From Gilliamella sp. wkB308 (lineage in GTDB: Bacteria > Pseudomonadota > Gammaproteobacteria > Enterobacterales > Orbaceae): a DNA stretch of 64,000 nucleotides. A program made the position numbers and the translations under genes. Below, piece by piece: positions 49,015-58,957 of this stretch. Under the pieces are notes generated by a model. It was not told where the DNA came from. It made no database searches and was given only the letters and a program-made list of their open reading frames with translations. The stretch lies in contig NZ_LZGN01000003.1 in assembly GCF_001690185.1 (NCBI RefSeq), positions 62,001-126,000 on the forward strand, given 5' to 3'. Every line of letters starts with the position of its first letter. The stretch's first letter is position 1.

Positions 49015-49755
49015 TCATTTACTGGCGCGCCATAATGCTCCGCCACTTTTTTTATCAATTTTGGATAAAACAGTTTCATGTTCTGATAGTTCATATTCTG
49101 AGGCTTTTATGACTTTTAAAGGAGTCGATCCTCGCTCTATTTTTTGCAGAGTATTACTGTTTTCACCATTAGCTAGACTATGCTCATCCGTATTAAAGGA
49201 TAATGTCGTTTGTCCACCCGTCATAGCTAAATATACTTCAGCTAAAATCTCAGCATCCAGTAAAGCGCCATGGAGTGTCCGATGTGAATTATCAATTTGG
49301 TAGCGTTCACAAAGTACATCTAAATTATTACGTTTGCCAGGGAACAGGCGTCTTGCCATTGCTAAGGTATCGGTCACAATACAGTGATCAGCAGTTTTAT
49401 AATCTAAACCACAAAGACGAAACTCATAATCCATAAATCCAACATCAAACGATGCATTATGAATAATTAATTCAGCACCATCAATAAACTTAATAAAATC
49501 ATGGGCAATATTTTTGAATATCGGCTCATTTTTAATAGCTTCATTGCTTATACCATGGACTTTAAACGCTTCTTCATCAATTAAGCGTTCTGGATTAATA
49601 TAAACATGAAAATGATTGCCTGTTAAGCGGCGATTGATGATTTCAACGGCGCCGATTTCAATAATCTTATGTCCTTCATAATGATTATTTCCATCTTGAT
49701 TCATACCTGTTGTTTCTGTATCGAGTACAATTTGGCGAGTAGAATGAGTTATCAC
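49015..49755 (-). CDS. dnaQ: DNA polymerase III epsilon subunit (proofreading exonuclease)
   Basis: 3'-5' proofreading subunit of the replicative polymerase core. The 246-aa product (E. coli 243 aa) has the DEDDh motifs: Exo I VLDTETTGM (residues 10-18), Exo II IIHNASFDVGFMDYE and Exo III HRTLHGALLDAEILAEVY. The C-terminal 60 residues form the region that binds the alpha subunit. It is divergent from rnhA, with their 181-bp gap expected to hold overlapping promoters as in E. coli, and precedes tRNA-Asp. Confidence 0.96.
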   Translation of the reverse strand: MITHSTRQIVLDTETTGMNQDGNNHYEGHKIIEIGAVEIINRRLTGNHFHVYINPERLIDEEAFKVHGISNEAIKNEPIFKNIAHDFIKFIDGAELIIHNASFDVGFMDYEFRLCGLDYKTADHCIVTDTLAMARRLFPGKRNNLDVLCERYQIDNSHRTLHGALLDAEILAEVYLAMTGGQTTLSFNTDEHSLANGENSNTLQKIERGSTPLKVIKASEYELSEHETVLSKIDKKSGGALWRASK

Positions 49756-49936
49756 GTTATTCTCTTTATATCAAACATTGGGAAAACTACGAATTAGTGA
49801 TATAGTTTACCATTAAATACTATTAATGTTGATACCTACCCGCTATTTGTAGCTGAATCTTCAGATTTGCTTACCATTTTTAATTTGTGTTACATTTTGG
49901 GAGATATCAACCTAGTTTGCCGAAAAGTTTGCAAAA

Positions 49937-50410
49937 ATGTTAAAACAAATCAGAATATACACAGATGGTTCTTGTCTTGGAAACCCTGGTCCTGGCGGAT
50001 ATGCTGCCATTTTAAGATATAAGCACAATGAAAAAATCTTAGCAGAAGGATATTTTAATACAACTAATAATCGAATGGAGTTATTAGCCGCAATTGTCGC
50101 TTTAGAAAAATTAAAAGAGCCTTGTCAAATTGATCTCTATTCTGATAGCCAATATTTGAAAAATGGCATTTCAAAATGGATTTATACATGGAAAAAAAAT
50201 GGATGGAAGACCGCAAATAACAAATCTGTCAAAAATGTTGATTTATGGATGCGGCTTGATATAGCGGTACAAAAACATAAAATCGATTGGATTTGGGTTA
50301 AAGGCCATGCCGGGCATCCTGAAAATGAACAATGTGATATCATTGCCAAATCTAAAGCTGAGTCCCCTACTTTAATGGATACTTTTTTTGAAGAATCAAA
50401 TTCAGCATAA
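49937..50410 (+). CDS. rnhA: Ribonuclease HI
   Basis: Endonuclease cleaving the RNA strand of RNA-DNA hybrids. At 157 aa it is close to E. coli RNase HI (155 aa). The catalytic set is visible: Asp in [17 protein letters not shown], Glu in [12 protein letters not shown], Asp in [12 protein letters not shown] and Asp in [13 protein letters not shown], with the His of [12 protein letters not shown] nearby. The basic protrusion [18 protein letters not shown] is present. It is divergent from dnaQ, as in E. coli, and followed by gloB. Confidence 0.97.
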   Translation: MLKQIRIYTDGSCLGNPGPGGYAAILRYKHNEKILAEGYFNTTNNRMELLAAIVALEKLKEPCQIDLYSDSQYLKNGISKWIYTWKKNGWKTANNKSVKNVDLWMRLDIAVQKHKIDWIWVKGHAGHPENEQCDIIAKSKAESPTLMDTFFEESNSA

Positions 50411-50490
50411 TGAGTTTTAAACCCTATTATTTAACATGAGACCAAGCCATTATAGTTATCGAATGTCACTTAATAGCAAGGATTTTATTT

Positions 50491-51219
50491 ATGTATAAAT
50501 TACACATAATCCCCGTATTAAAAGACAATTATGTCTGGTTATTAGAAAATAACGCAAAACAAGTTATTATCATTGATCCAGGGGCAGCCGAACCTGTTTA
50601 TAACTATCTACATCTACATAATTTAACACCCCTTGCAATTTTGCTTACTCATCACCATATAGATCACATTGGCGGTGTGGTAAAACTACAAAATGATTTT
50701 AATTCTATTGAGGTATATGGGCCTAAAGAGATTCCTTTACCCATCCAATATGTAGAAAATAGTGATAAATTAATTATTGCCGATTTTAAATTTGAGATAA
50801 TTCCTGTACCAGGTCATACATTAGGTCATTTGGCTTACTATTGTCAGCCTTATCTTTTTTGTGGCGATACGCTGTTATCGGCTGGTTGTGGACGTATATT
50901 TGAAGGTACACATCAACAAATGCTAAATTCACTTAACAAATTAGCCCAATTATCGGATGATACCTTAATTTGTGCAGGTCATGAATATACAAAATCTAAT
51001 CTCGATTTTGCACTAAATATGTTACCAAATGACACTAAAATTAGTACCTATTATGATTTAATTTCTGATAAATCAATTACTTTACCATCTACTTTAAGAA
51101 ATGAAAAACAAATTAATGTTTTTCTGCGATGTAAAGAAAAAAACATACAAAATAAATTTAATTTTAACAATGAGTTAGATTTATTTGTTTTTTTTAGAAG
51201 CCAAAAGGATATTTTTTAG
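50491..51219 (+). CDS. gloB: Hydroxyacylglutathione hydrolase (glyoxalase II)
   Basis: Metallo-beta-lactamase-fold enzyme that releases D-lactate and glutathione from lactoylglutathione, completing methylglyoxal detoxification. The 242-aa product carries the binuclear metal motif LTHHHIDHIGGVV (about residues 52-64), the next ligand His in VPGHTLGHLAYY, Asp in LFCGDTLLSAGCGR, and the last His in CAGHEYTKSNLDFA. The C-terminal helical glutathione-binding domain is present, slightly shorter than in E. coli (251 aa). gshA, which makes the glutathione precursor, lies about 2 kb downstream. gloB and mltD are adjacent as in E. coli. Confidence 0.94.
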   Translation: MYKLHIIPVLKDNYVWLLENNAKQVIIIDPGAAEPVYNYLHLHNLTPLAILLTHHHIDHIGGVVKLQNDFNSIEVYGPKEIPLPIQYVENSDKLIIADFKFEIIPVPGHTLGHLAYYCQPYLFCGDTLLSAGCGRIFEGTHQQMLNSLNKLAQLSDDTLICAGHEYTKSNLDFALNMLPNDTKISTYYDLISDKSITLPSTLRNEKQINVFLRCKEKNIQNKFNFNNELDLFVFFRSQKDIF

Positions 51220-51261
51220 GTATAATATACGGTTTTAATAAATGTTTAATGTTTTAAGGTA

Positions 51262-52518
51262 ATGAAAAAGTTATATATATTCACAGCATTATGTTCGTTT
51301 TTGGTTGCATGCCAAAACCATCAATCTCAATATAATAGTAGTGTCTATCCAACACATAACTCAGAATCAATCGTTACCAGTGGACTTTTAAAAAGTAGTG
51401 GAATTAATAATAAATTAATCACTCAAAATCCTTGGCATTATATGATAAGCCAACTGAATGTAAAAGTCCCTGAAAATAATCGTATTAAAGAAGAAAGAAC
51501 GCTTTTATTACGCAACCCTAAAGCTTTTGAAACTACAGCGCTTCGTTCTGAGCCTTATGTATATTACATAATGGATCAATTACGTCAAAATAATTTACCG
51601 GTAGAATTAGCTTTAATTCCACTGATTGAAAGTGCCTACGATCCGTTAGCAACATCGGCTGGTAAAGCTGCCGGTTTATGGCAGATTGTACCCATAACGG
51701 CCAGAGAATACGGTCTAAATAAAAGTCACTCATTTGATCCAAGACGTGATCTGATTGCATCAACAAATTCAGCAATAACGCTGTTAAAAGATCTGAACGG
51801 TCGTTTTAAAGGAGATTGGCTATTAACTCTTGCTGCTTATAATGCTGGCGAAGGTCGCATTAGAAAAGCAATTGCACAAAATAAAGCAAATGGTTTACCA
51901 ACAAATTATTGGGCGCTGGATTTACCAACTGAAACCCGACACTATGTACCAAAGATTTTAGCCATTATTGATATTGTAAAAAATAGTGAACGTTACGGTA
52001 TTAAATTACCTGATTGTAACTATGAAAACTCATTAGTTAGAATTGATATGTCTAAAAATATTTCATTAGCTAAAATTGCTCAATATACTGGGATACCCAT
52101 TAACGACTTAAAAAGTTTTAATGCAGGCTATTTACAACAAACTGTAAGTGGACCATTCCATTTACTGGTTCCGTATTCTTATGCGGAAGATTTACATAAA
52201 AAGCTACAAGCACAAAATCTTGTTTCAGCCGAAATTACAGAACTTTTACAAGATGTGCCTCATAACACTATGCCTTTGGAAGTCAAAACAGTAGCAATCA
52301 AGTCCGAAGGATCAAGTGGAATAAATAATAAAAATAAAACGCTTCATACTAAATTAAATAAGCAGATCACTTATCAAGTTAAAGCGGGTGATGATTTGGT
52401 AACTATAGCTAAAAATTATCGTGTTAAAATTACAGATATTTTAACTTGGAATAATTTGACAGATCAGGATATAAAAGAAGGTGATGTATTAACCATTAAC
52501 CTTGCAAATCCAATCTAA
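51262..52518 (+). CDS. mltD: Membrane-bound lytic murein transglycosylase D
   Basis: Lipoprotein that cleaves peptidoglycan glycan strands to 1,6-anhydromuramyl ends. The 418-aa product has a lipobox LVAC (Cys17) after a short signal peptide, the GH23/SLT domain with catalytic Glu in IPLIESAYDPLATSAGKAAG, LWQIVPITAREYGL and TLAAYNAGEGRIRKAI, and a clear C-terminal LysM repeat (ITYQVKAGDDLVTIAKNY, about 370-416). A second, degenerate LysM-like segment lies at about 255-310. E. coli MltD is longer (452 aa) with two good LysM repeats. Its 3' end overlaps the convergent yafD by 23 bp. Confidence 0.93.
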   Translation: MKKLYIFTALCSFLVACQNHQSQYNSSVYPTHNSESIVTSGLLKSSGINNKLITQNPWHYMISQLNVKVPENNRIKEERTLLLRNPKAFETTALRSEPYVYYIMDQLRQNNLPVELALIPLIESAYDPLATSAGKAAGLWQIVPITAREYGLNKSHSFDPRRDLIASTNSAITLLKDLNGRFKGDWLLTLAAYNAGEGRIRKAIAQNKANGLPTNYWALDLPTETRHYVPKILAIIDIVKNSERYGIKLPDCNYENSLVRIDMSKNISLAKIAQYTGIPINDLKSFNAGYLQQTVSGPFHLLVPYSYAEDLHKKLQAQNLVSAEITELLQDVPHNTMPLEVKTVAIKSEGSSGINNKNKTLHTKLNKQITYQVKAGDDLVTIAKNYRVKITDILTWNNLTDQDIKEGDVLTINLANPI

Positions 52519-53278
52519 ATTTGACCAATAAAGGATTATGATCAGATGCCGAAGTACTAATTATTTTTGCTGTATCTAATTGTAATCCTCGATAAAATAC
52601 AAAATCTAATGGTCTTCCCATAAATGTTTTTCGAATATCATTTGAAAAATTCACCGGTTTGAGATCGATTGTACTTACTAAATGATATAAAAGATTTAAC
52701 CGCTGTTGACTCCAAGCATTGAAATCACCAGCTAAGATCACCGGTCCATTATGTTCCTTGATTCGATTTAATAGCATATGCATTTGTTGCCGATAACTTT
52801 TGACACCAATACTAAAGTTAACGGCATGAATGTTCGCAACTAGCAATTGTTGTGTAGAGTTATAAATAGGATAAATTGTTATTAAAGCAGATTTTGGAAC
52901 GCGAATAAGGGGTTCTTTTTCTCTAAATGAATAGATAGAGATAGGTAATGTATCTGTAATTGTCATCACTCCAGCATAAATATTATTGAAGCAGTAAGCA
53001 GGCACATGGTCTGCTATCTTATTTTGTCGGGTAATAAAGTTCAATAATTGTGGTGTGGTTTGCGCTTCTTGTAATAATATCAATTTAGTTTTATCTGCAT
53101 AATGTTCTAAAATCTGAATACAGTCGGCTCTTTTTTGTTTAAAAATATTCCAAACCATAATGGTAAAAGTGGTTTTATCAATTAATGGTTTATTCACTAT
53201 CATTTGACTATTGGGCAAAATAATTTCTACCTCATTATTTGCCCGATATCGTAATGTATAATCTCGATGTTTAAACAT
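52496..53278 (-). CDS. yafD: Endonuclease/exonuclease/phosphatase family protein YafD
   Basis: A 260-aa EEP-superfamily protein equivalent to E. coli YafD (266 aa), whose substrate is unknown. The metal- and phosphate-binding motifs are present: IMVWNIFKQKR, LILLQEAQTTPQL with the ligand Glu, NIHAVNFSIGVKSY, VILAGDFNAWSQQR (Asp/Asn) and ASDHNPLLVKFRLD (Asp-His). GRPLDFVFYRGL is characteristic. It lies beside mltD as in E. coli, and its stop is 5 nt from... the gshA side, where gshA ends upstream on the same strand (53284 is the gshA stop, so yafD start and gshA stop are 5 nt apart), suggesting cotranscription with gshA. Confidence 0.9.
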   Translation of the reverse strand: MFKHRDYTLRYRANNEVEIILPNSQMIVNKPLIDKTTFTIMVWNIFKQKRADCIQILEHYADKTKLILLQEAQTTPQLLNFITRQNKIADHVPAYCFNNIYAGVMTITDTLPISIYSFREKEPLIRVPKSALITIYPIYNSTQQLLVANIHAVNFSIGVKSYRQQMHMLLNRIKEHNGPVILAGDFNAWSQQRLNLLYHLVSTIDLKPVNFSNDIRKTFMGRPLDFVFYRGLQLDTAKIISTSASDHNPLLVKFRLDLQG

Positions 53279-53283
53279 ATTAA

Positions 53284-54843
53284 CTATTTATTTTGTTGAG
53301 CTAAATATTCATCAAACGATACTTTATCATTTTCTTCTAATTTTTTCTGTTTTTCGAGTGATATATAGCGTTGTTGAACAAAATCATTATCGGTTAACAC
53401 GGCTAAAGGTTCTGACAATAACTGTTTTTTATATTGACTTGCTAAAGCTAAACCAAATTTAGCTGTCCCCAAATCACTTATCGCCTGTAATGTTCTTGCA
53501 GATAAAGTTAATTCCGGGTAATCAAACATAACATCAAGTCGTTCACAAACCTTACGGTAATGCTGTTTTTCATCATGATGATCTAAAACATCAGCAACAC
53601 GTAGTAAATCCTTAAATAATTGATGACCTACTTTGGCCATTGGTTCATGATAACTTCCACACCCCATTGTTATTTCAATACCCGGTTTTCGACCTTCTAA
53701 AATAATTCGATTCCAGTTTAATTTTGCACACTCTAGCTCTTGACTGCTCATTTCAGGTGCCGGTGCTAATGCACACCAAATTAAAAATAAATCGATAAAT
53801 CGAATTTGTTCTTCTGTAATACCGATTGGTGAAAATGGATTAACATCTAAAGCTCTGACTTCGATATACTCAATTCCACCTCGTAGCAATGCATCTGAAG
53901 GAGATTCCCCTGCCTTAGGAACACGTTTAGGACGAATCGGTGCATAAAACTCATTTTCAATTTGTAAGACTTTATCATTTAATTGACGATATTGACCATC
54001 AACTTTAATGCCTAAGCGACTAAATTCGGGGGATTGTGTTTTAGTTGCACGTTTTAATCCTTCGACATAAGTATCCAAATGATTAAACGTGATACCCAAT
54101 TGCTTTTGAGCATTATTGGTATAACCGATATCGCTTAGCCTTAAAGAGGTGGCATAAGGTAAATAACAGTTGCCGTTAGTTTGTTCAATAAATGCTTTCG
54201 CTTTTTCTGGATCTTGAATAAATGAAGAGCACATTGATGGTGATGCGCCAAAAAGATACGGGATTACCCAACCAAAGCGATAATAGTTACGAATTAAAGT
54301 GAAATAGCCTTCTGAAATAACGTCTTTACCCTCTTCGGTATTTTTTATCCCGTCTCTTGCTTGCCAAAATGCTGTCGGTAAAGAAAAATTATAATGGACA
54401 CCTGAAATAGTTTGCATCATTGCACCATAACGGTTTTTTAATCCCTCACGATACAGCGTTTTAAAACGCCCTTCGTTTGAAGAACCATATTGTGCTAATA
54501 TAATATCGTCTTCTTTGGCAACAAAACACGGCATACTTAGTGGCCACATCATTTCATCACCAATATTAATACTGGCATAACGATGTAAATCTCGTAAAAA
54601 CGTGAGCATATAATCAATGTTCGTATTTACTGGTGTTATAAACTCAAGCATCGACTCTGCAAAATCAGTTGTGATCCAAGGGTGAGTTAAGGCTGAACCA
54701 ATTTTATTGGGAAAAGGCGTTTTAGATAAAGAACCATCGGGTAAAATTCGTAAGGTCTCTCGTTCCAATCCACGTTGAATACCTTGTAAAATCGTATAAT
54801 GTTTTTCTAACCAATTAAGTGCTTTAGAAACATCAGGTATCAT
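53284..54843 (-). CDS. gshA: Glutamate--cysteine ligase
   Basis: First, rate-limiting step of glutathione synthesis: ATP-dependent joining of the glutamate gamma-carboxyl to cysteine. At 519 aa it matches E. coli GshA (518 aa) and its class. Visible are [13 protein letters not shown] near residue 20, [15 protein letters not shown] with metal-binding Glu residues, [33 protein letters not shown] and [19 protein letters not shown]. yafD follows after 5 nt on the same strand, so they probably share a transcript. In E. coli gshA neighbours luxS/yqaA instead. Confidence 0.96.
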   Translation of the reverse strand: MIPDVSKALNWLEKHYTILQGIQRGLERETLRILPDGSLSKTPFPNKIGSALTHPWITTDFAESMLEFITPVNTNIDYMLTFLRDLHRYASINIGDEMMWPLSMPCFVAKEDDIILAQYGSSNEGRFKTLYREGLKNRYGAMMQTISGVHYNFSLPTAFWQARDGIKNTEEGKDVISEGYFTLIRNYYRFGWVIPYLFGASPSMCSSFIQDPEKAKAFIEQTNGNCYLPYATSLRLSDIGYTNNAQKQLGITFNHLDTYVEGLKRATKTQSPEFSRLGIKVDGQYRQLNDKVLQIENEFYAPIRPKRVPKAGESPSDALLRGGIEYIEVRALDVNPFSPIGITEEQIRFIDLFLIWCALAPAPEMSSQELECAKLNWNRIILEGRKPGIEITMGCGSYHEPMAKVGHQLFKDLLRVADVLDHHDEKQHYRKVCERLDVMFDYPELTLSARTLQAISDLGTAKFGLALASQYKKQLLSEPLAVLTDNDFVQQRYISLEKQKKLEENDKVSFDEYLAQQNK

Positions 54844-55117
54844 AATCTTTATTTATCCTAAATTGAGTTTTATATATTCAATATTATCATAATTTACAAG
54901 CTTCTATTGGTAAATTTGGCTTTTTACTTATGCTCTATAAAAATAGAACTGATTTGAAAGATGAAAACACTCAATAATACTATTTATTATCTATAGTTAA
55001 GTCATGAATCGAAATTTAATAATCTTGTCTATTTCATGAATAGGAATGGGTAATTATCTCCATTCCTTTCAATGTAAAGCGATTAGGTATCATCAATTTC
55101 ACAAAGTTTTAATTCTG

Positions 55118-55633
55118 TTATTGTGCTTTTTGATTGGCAATATAGCTTTCATCAACTTGCGTTATACTATTATTTTGATGATCGATTTGATAGGTTTTAC
55201 CAAATCCAATAACCAGTCTGCCCTGCTTTGGTGAAATTTTAAATAAATTAAAGTCTTTCATTTCTGACAACATATAAACCATCTTACTGACTCGTGAAGC
55301 AAATTGCTCAATAATAGCATTAAACAATTCGGAATCTTTTTCAATCATATTAGCTGTTGCTTGAAAGTTTAAACGTTTACGAGCATAGATGTTCTTTGTT
55401 TTAGATTCATCTTCAATAATAAACACTGAGATATGGGCATTAGCCTTGATATTCTGACTATGTGGGGCTAAATCAGAAATAAGTATATAGTAATCCTTAC
55501 CATCAAAAAAATAAGGTGAATAACTTGTTTCGACATCTCCATTTGGATTAATGGTTGACAATATGATCGATAAAACGGATTCATGAAGGCTATTTATTGT
55601 ATTTTGAACTATCTCAATGTTGGACTCAGCCAT
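55118..55633 (-). CDS. HutZ/HugZ-like pyridoxamine-oxidase-fold protein
   Basis: A 171-aa split-barrel flavin/heme-binding protein of the pyridoxamine 5'-phosphate oxidase superfamily, best resembling Vibrio HutZ (176 aa), a heme-degrading enzyme. Shared features are TSYSPYFFDGKDYYILISDLAPHSQNI-like strands, FIIEDESKTKNIYARKRLNF, IEKDSELFNAIIEQFASR and FNLFKISPKQGRLVIGFGKTY. The C-terminal histidine that ligates heme in HutZ (in EEGHRK) has no counterpart; the tail reads QVDESYIANQKAQ. It is monocistronic and no heme-transport genes are near, so heme degradation is unproven. No clear Fur box was seen upstream. Confidence 0.72.
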   Translation of the reverse strand: MAESNIEIVQNTINSLHESVLSIILSTINPNGDVETSYSPYFFDGKDYYILISDLAPHSQNIKANAHISVFIIEDESKTKNIYARKRLNFQATANMIEKDSELFNAIIEQFASRVSKMVYMLSEMKDFNLFKISPKQGRLVIGFGKTYQIDHQNNSITQVDESYIANQKAQ

Positions 55634-55846
55634 AAAAATCTCCTTTAAATTTTTTAATTTATTTTTTTAATAATTAGCTCGATAGATTAAAGTTTAATCG
55701 CTACTTGATCAATCAGTTAATCTATTAATTATTCAGTTATAACTTAAATCATTGTTATTAGGTGCACTGTATAGCCCTATTGTTTTATAGGCATTACTCA
55801 ATTAACATTATGTTGTTAACTATTTGTAAAGGCGATTAATCATACC

Positions 55847-56995
55847 TTATCCATCTTTTCTTTCCAATAAAACTAATACTTCCATATGCGAGGTATGAGG
55901 AAACATATCAAATAATTGAACTTTCTTAAGTTGGTAATCCGATAATAAGCGTATATCTTCAACTAATGATGATAAATTGCAGCTAGAATATAAAATATAG
56001 TAAGGTTTAACCTGAGCTAAGAATTGCATTAATGTTTCTCCTCCCCCTCTTCTTGGTGGATTGAGTAACACTAAGTCAGGTATATTCTGTTGTCCGATGC
56101 TATACCGAGTTGCATCTAATGATTTAAATGTAAGATGAGTAAAACCCAGTTCATCTGCTGTTCGTGAAGCACACTCTATTGCATCTGAATTAATTTCAAT
56201 TCCTGTTAAGTTGATATTTTTGTTATTTGCAGCATTGACACAATGTAAACCAAAACCACCTACGCCACAAAACAGATCCAAAATGGATCTTACATTTAAA
56301 TTATTCACCCAGTCACTCGCTGTTTGATAAAGATTTTTAGCGATATTGGTGTTGGTTTGAAAAAAGCTTTTAGCTTTAATATAAAGGGGTATATAATTCA
56401 ATGTAAAATTCAAATAACTACTCTGGGTAAGGACAATTTCTTCTTCACCTTCTAAAATAGCTGAATGATTAGGTTGAATATTTATTGAAACAACCTGTAA
56501 ATTTTCAATTTTGTTTTGAAGCTGTTGAAGTGAATTTCTGATTTTCTCCACAAACTTGTGTGATCGCATCACAAATCGAATCATAAAACCATTTGTTTCT
56601 TCGGTGGTACTTTCTGTAATGATGACAAACTTTAATTCCCCTTTTCGCTTATTAATATTATAAGGAACTAACCCTTGTTTACGGATATATGTTCGTACCA
56701 TTTTAAGAATATTTTGCATACTGGTGGTATAAAGCGGACAATCGCAAAGATCAATAGCTTCATTATCATTTACCATACCCAATATCGGTTTTTCAACGGT
56801 GCCAAGTACAGCCATTTTTGCCTTATTACGAAAAGCGACTTCTGAGCTAGCAACGGGTGGCTTAACCTCTTTAGGGTTAAACTCCGTTATTTTTTCTAAT
56901 AAATTATTCTGTTTTTCTTGAAGTTGAGTGGTATAAGGATAATTGATCCAGTTACAGGATAAACATTTTTTTTGCTGATAATAGCGACACTGCAT
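55847..56995 (-). CDS. rlmC: 23S rRNA (uracil-747 C5)-methyltransferase
   Basis: SAM-dependent methyltransferase of the RumA/TrmA group modifying U747 of 23S rRNA. The product (382 aa from the ATG at 56995; E. coli RlmC 375 aa) starts with the Fe-S cluster cysteines MQCRYYQQKKCLSCNW, plus CDCPLY further on. The SAM site is ILDLFCGVGGFGLHC, the catalytic motifs are LVLLNPPRRGGGETL and IIYSSCN-like ILYSSCNLSSLVEDI with the nucleophile Cys, and FPHTSHMEVLVLLERK at the end. An in-frame ATG at 57004 (MTIMQC) is closer to GAGG (only 2 nt) and is the alternative start. It lacks the TRAM domain of RlmD. Confidence 0.93.
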   Translation of the reverse strand: MQCRYYQQKKCLSCNWINYPYTTQLQEKQNNLLEKITEFNPKEVKPPVASSEVAFRNKAKMAVLGTVEKPILGMVNDNEAIDLCDCPLYTTSMQNILKMVRTYIRKQGLVPYNINKRKGELKFVIITESTTEETNGFMIRFVMRSHKFVEKIRNSLQQLQNKIENLQVVSINIQPNHSAILEGEEEIVLTQSSYLNFTLNYIPLYIKAKSFFQTNTNIAKNLYQTASDWVNNLNVRSILDLFCGVGGFGLHCVNAANNKNINLTGIEINSDAIECASRTADELGFTHLTFKSLDATRYSIGQQNIPDLVLLNPPRRGGGETLMQFLAQVKPYYILYSSCNLSSLVEDIRLLSDYQLKKVQLFDMFPHTSHMEVLVLLERKDG

Positions 56996-57156
56996 TATAG
57001 TCATAACCTCGTTTTATAATAAGTTATTATATAATTAAATTGTTTCAAAGATTAGTTATTTTAAGCCAAACCATAAGAGACAGCCTGAAACTGACTTTTT
57101 GAAAATAAAAAATAATTATTTATCAAAAAGGTATTTAATTATTTTATTACCAAGGT

Positions 57157-57191
57157 TTGACGTAATAGCGCTATATGATAGGATATAGCCA
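57157..57191 (+). promoter_or_regulatory. Possible map promoter
   Basis: TTGACG (57157-57162), a 16-nt spacer and TAGGAT (57179-57184) give an expected start about 22 nt before the map ATG. The -10 is imperfect, and no other candidate in the 209-bp divergent gap looked better. Confidence 0.35.
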
Positions 57192-57213
57192 TTAACATTA
57201 CAGGAACAATTTA

Positions 57214-58002
57214 ATGTCTATTAAGTTAAAAACGCCAACAGAAATCGAAAAAATGCGTATCGCTGGCAAACTTGCCGCCGATGTATTAGAAATGATCGAA
57301 CCCTATGTCAAACCCGGTATTACGACAGGTGAACTGGATAAAATTTGCTATGAATACATTGTCAATGTTCAAAAAGCTATCCCTGCAAATATCGGCTATA
57401 GCGGTTATCAACATACGAGCTGTATTTCAATCAATGACGTTGTTTGTCATGGTATCCCAAGTTTTGATAAAAAAATAAAAGATGGTGACATACTTAACAT
57501 TGATGTCACTGTAATCAAAGACGGTTATCACGGTGATACATCAAGAATGTATATTGCTGGAAAACCAACCGTTGCTGGCGAAAAATTATGCCAAGTAGCA
57601 CAAGAAAGTTTGTATGAAGCGATTAAAATTATTAAACCGGGTTTACGATTAAGAGAAATCGGCAAAACAATTCAAAAATATGTTGAAAAATTTGGTTTTT
57701 CATCTGTTAGAGAATATTGTGGTCATGGAATTGGTGAAGTTTATCACGATGAACCCCAAGTTTTACATTATGATGCTGATGATGGTGGCGTTATTTTAAA
57801 ACCAGGTATGACATTCACCATTGAACCTATGGTAAACACAGGTGACTGGCGTACTCGTACAATGAAAGATGGTTGGACCGTAAAAACCAAAGATCATGGA
57901 CTTTCTGCACAATATGAACACACTATTTTAGTAACTGATAATGGTGTTGAAGTATTAACGCTACGCAGTAATGAAAACTTCCCTCGAGTAATCGAACACT
58001 AA
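57214..58002 (+). CDS. map: Methionine aminopeptidase type I
   Basis: Removes the N-terminal Met from nascent proteins with a small second residue. The 262-aa product (E. coli 264 aa) has all five metal ligands of the pita-bread fold: Asp in LNIDVTVIKDGYHGDTSRM (two Asp residues), His in YCGHGIGEVYHDEP, Glu in TFTIEPMVNTG and Glu in SAQYEHTILVTDNG. The substrate His region HTSCISINDVVCHGIP is present. SD AGGA lies upstream. The usual neighbours rpsB and glnD are not here; it is divergent from rlmC and convergent with cnoX. Confidence 0.97.
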   Translation: MSIKLKTPTEIEKMRIAGKLAADVLEMIEPYVKPGITTGELDKICYEYIVNVQKAIPANIGYSGYQHTSCISINDVVCHGIPSFDKKIKDGDILNIDVTVIKDGYHGDTSRMYIAGKPTVAGEKLCQVAQESLYEAIKIIKPGLRLREIGKTIQKYVEKFGFSSVREYCGHGIGEVYHDEPQVLHYDADDGGVILKPGMTFTIEPMVNTGDWRTRTMKDGWTVKTKDHGLSAQYEHTILVTDNGVEVLTLRSNENFPRVIEH

Positions 58003-58008
58003 AACTGA

Positions 58009-58053
58009 TGATTCAACAATAAAGTTATTGTTGAATCATGATCTTTTTCTTTA
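58009..58053. terminator. Terminator between map and cnoX
   Basis: TGATTCAACAATAA (58009-58022) and TTATTGTTGAATCA (58025-58038) form a perfect 14-bp stem around AG, followed on the + strand by ATCTTTTTCTTT. It sits between convergent genes and probably ends map transcription. Confidence 0.8.
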
Positions 58054-58060
58054 ATTCATC

Positions 58061-58930
58061 TTAATAAAGTAATGTATAAAGTTTACGACGATAAGAAGCA
58101 GCTAATGGATTACTTGTGCCAAGCGCAGCTAACAAATCCAGTAAGGTTTTCTTAACTTGCCCATCACCAGCATTAAGATCTTGAGTAAGCGGCTTAAATA
58201 GTAATTCGAGTGCTTCTTCTTGCCGACCTACTTGCATTAATTGTGATGATAATTGGATCATCAACTCTACATTATCCGGTTGTTTTTCTAATTCAGTTTG
58301 TAATAATTGCAATTCTGGAGAATTTGCAGCTTGTTCCAATAACTCAATTTCAGCTTGTAATCCATGATATGTAGTATCCTGATCTTGCAATGGAACAGAA
58401 TCTAAAACGTCTTTTGCTTCCGCTAACTGCTTTAATGCAATCTGTGCTTTGGCTAACATGAATGCAATATCGGATCTTGGCTTACCTAAATGATCCTTCA
58501 AATTCTTCCATGCTTGTCTTAATAATGGCAACGCTTCTTCGTATTTTTCTTCATTAAATAGATTTTGTGCTTCAATTAATTTAAGTTCATCTTCATTAGG
58601 CAACACTTTAGTCAATAATTCACGGATTTTTTCTTCTGGTTGAGGTCCTTGAAAACCATCTAGAGGTTGGCCATTTTGGAATAAATAAACAGTCGGAATA
58701 GCACGTAGTCCAAACTGTGCAGCCAACATCTGCTGCTCATCACAATTGACACTCGCTAAAATAAATTGACCATGATATTCATCAGCTAATTTTGTCAATG
58801 TTTGTGTCGTTTCTTCGTAATTTGGGCTTCTTGGTGACCAAAAGTAAAATAACACAAGCTGTTTAGTTGATTTTTCTAAAATTTCTTGAATATTTTGTTC
58901 ATTAACATCAAAAATAAAAGGGTTTTGCAT
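58061..58930 (-). CDS. cnoX: Chaperedoxin CnoX (YbbN), thioredoxin-fold plus TPR
   Basis: E. coli CnoX protects proteins from oxidation during bleach stress and passes them to GroEL. The 289-aa product (E. coli 284 aa) has a thioredoxin domain (1-110; LFYFWSPRSPNYEE, VNCDEQQMLAAQFGLRAIPTVYLFQNGQ) and a TPR-like helical domain to the end (RKLYTLLY). The active-site position reads SPNY in place of SQHC of E. coli, so it has no active-site cysteine, but the Cys in VNCDEQQ, which corresponds to the one E. coli uses for mixed disulfides, is kept. It is followed on the plus-strand side by ybbO, as in E. coli (ybbN-ybbO). Confidence 0.93.
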   Translation of the reverse strand: MQNPFIFDVNEQNIQEILEKSTKQLVLFYFWSPRSPNYEETTQTLTKLADEYHGQFILASVNCDEQQMLAAQFGLRAIPTVYLFQNGQPLDGFQGPQPEEKIRELLTKVLPNEDELKLIEAQNLFNEEKYEEALPLLRQAWKNLKDHLGKPRSDIAFMLAKAQIALKQLAEAKDVLDSVPLQDQDTTYHGLQAEIELLEQAANSPELQLLQTELEKQPDNVELMIQLSSQLMQVGRQEEALELLFKPLTQDLNAGDGQVKKTLLDLLAALGTSNPLAASYRRKLYTLLY

Positions 58931-58957
58931 ATTATTTCCTATGAATATTAAGATTCA

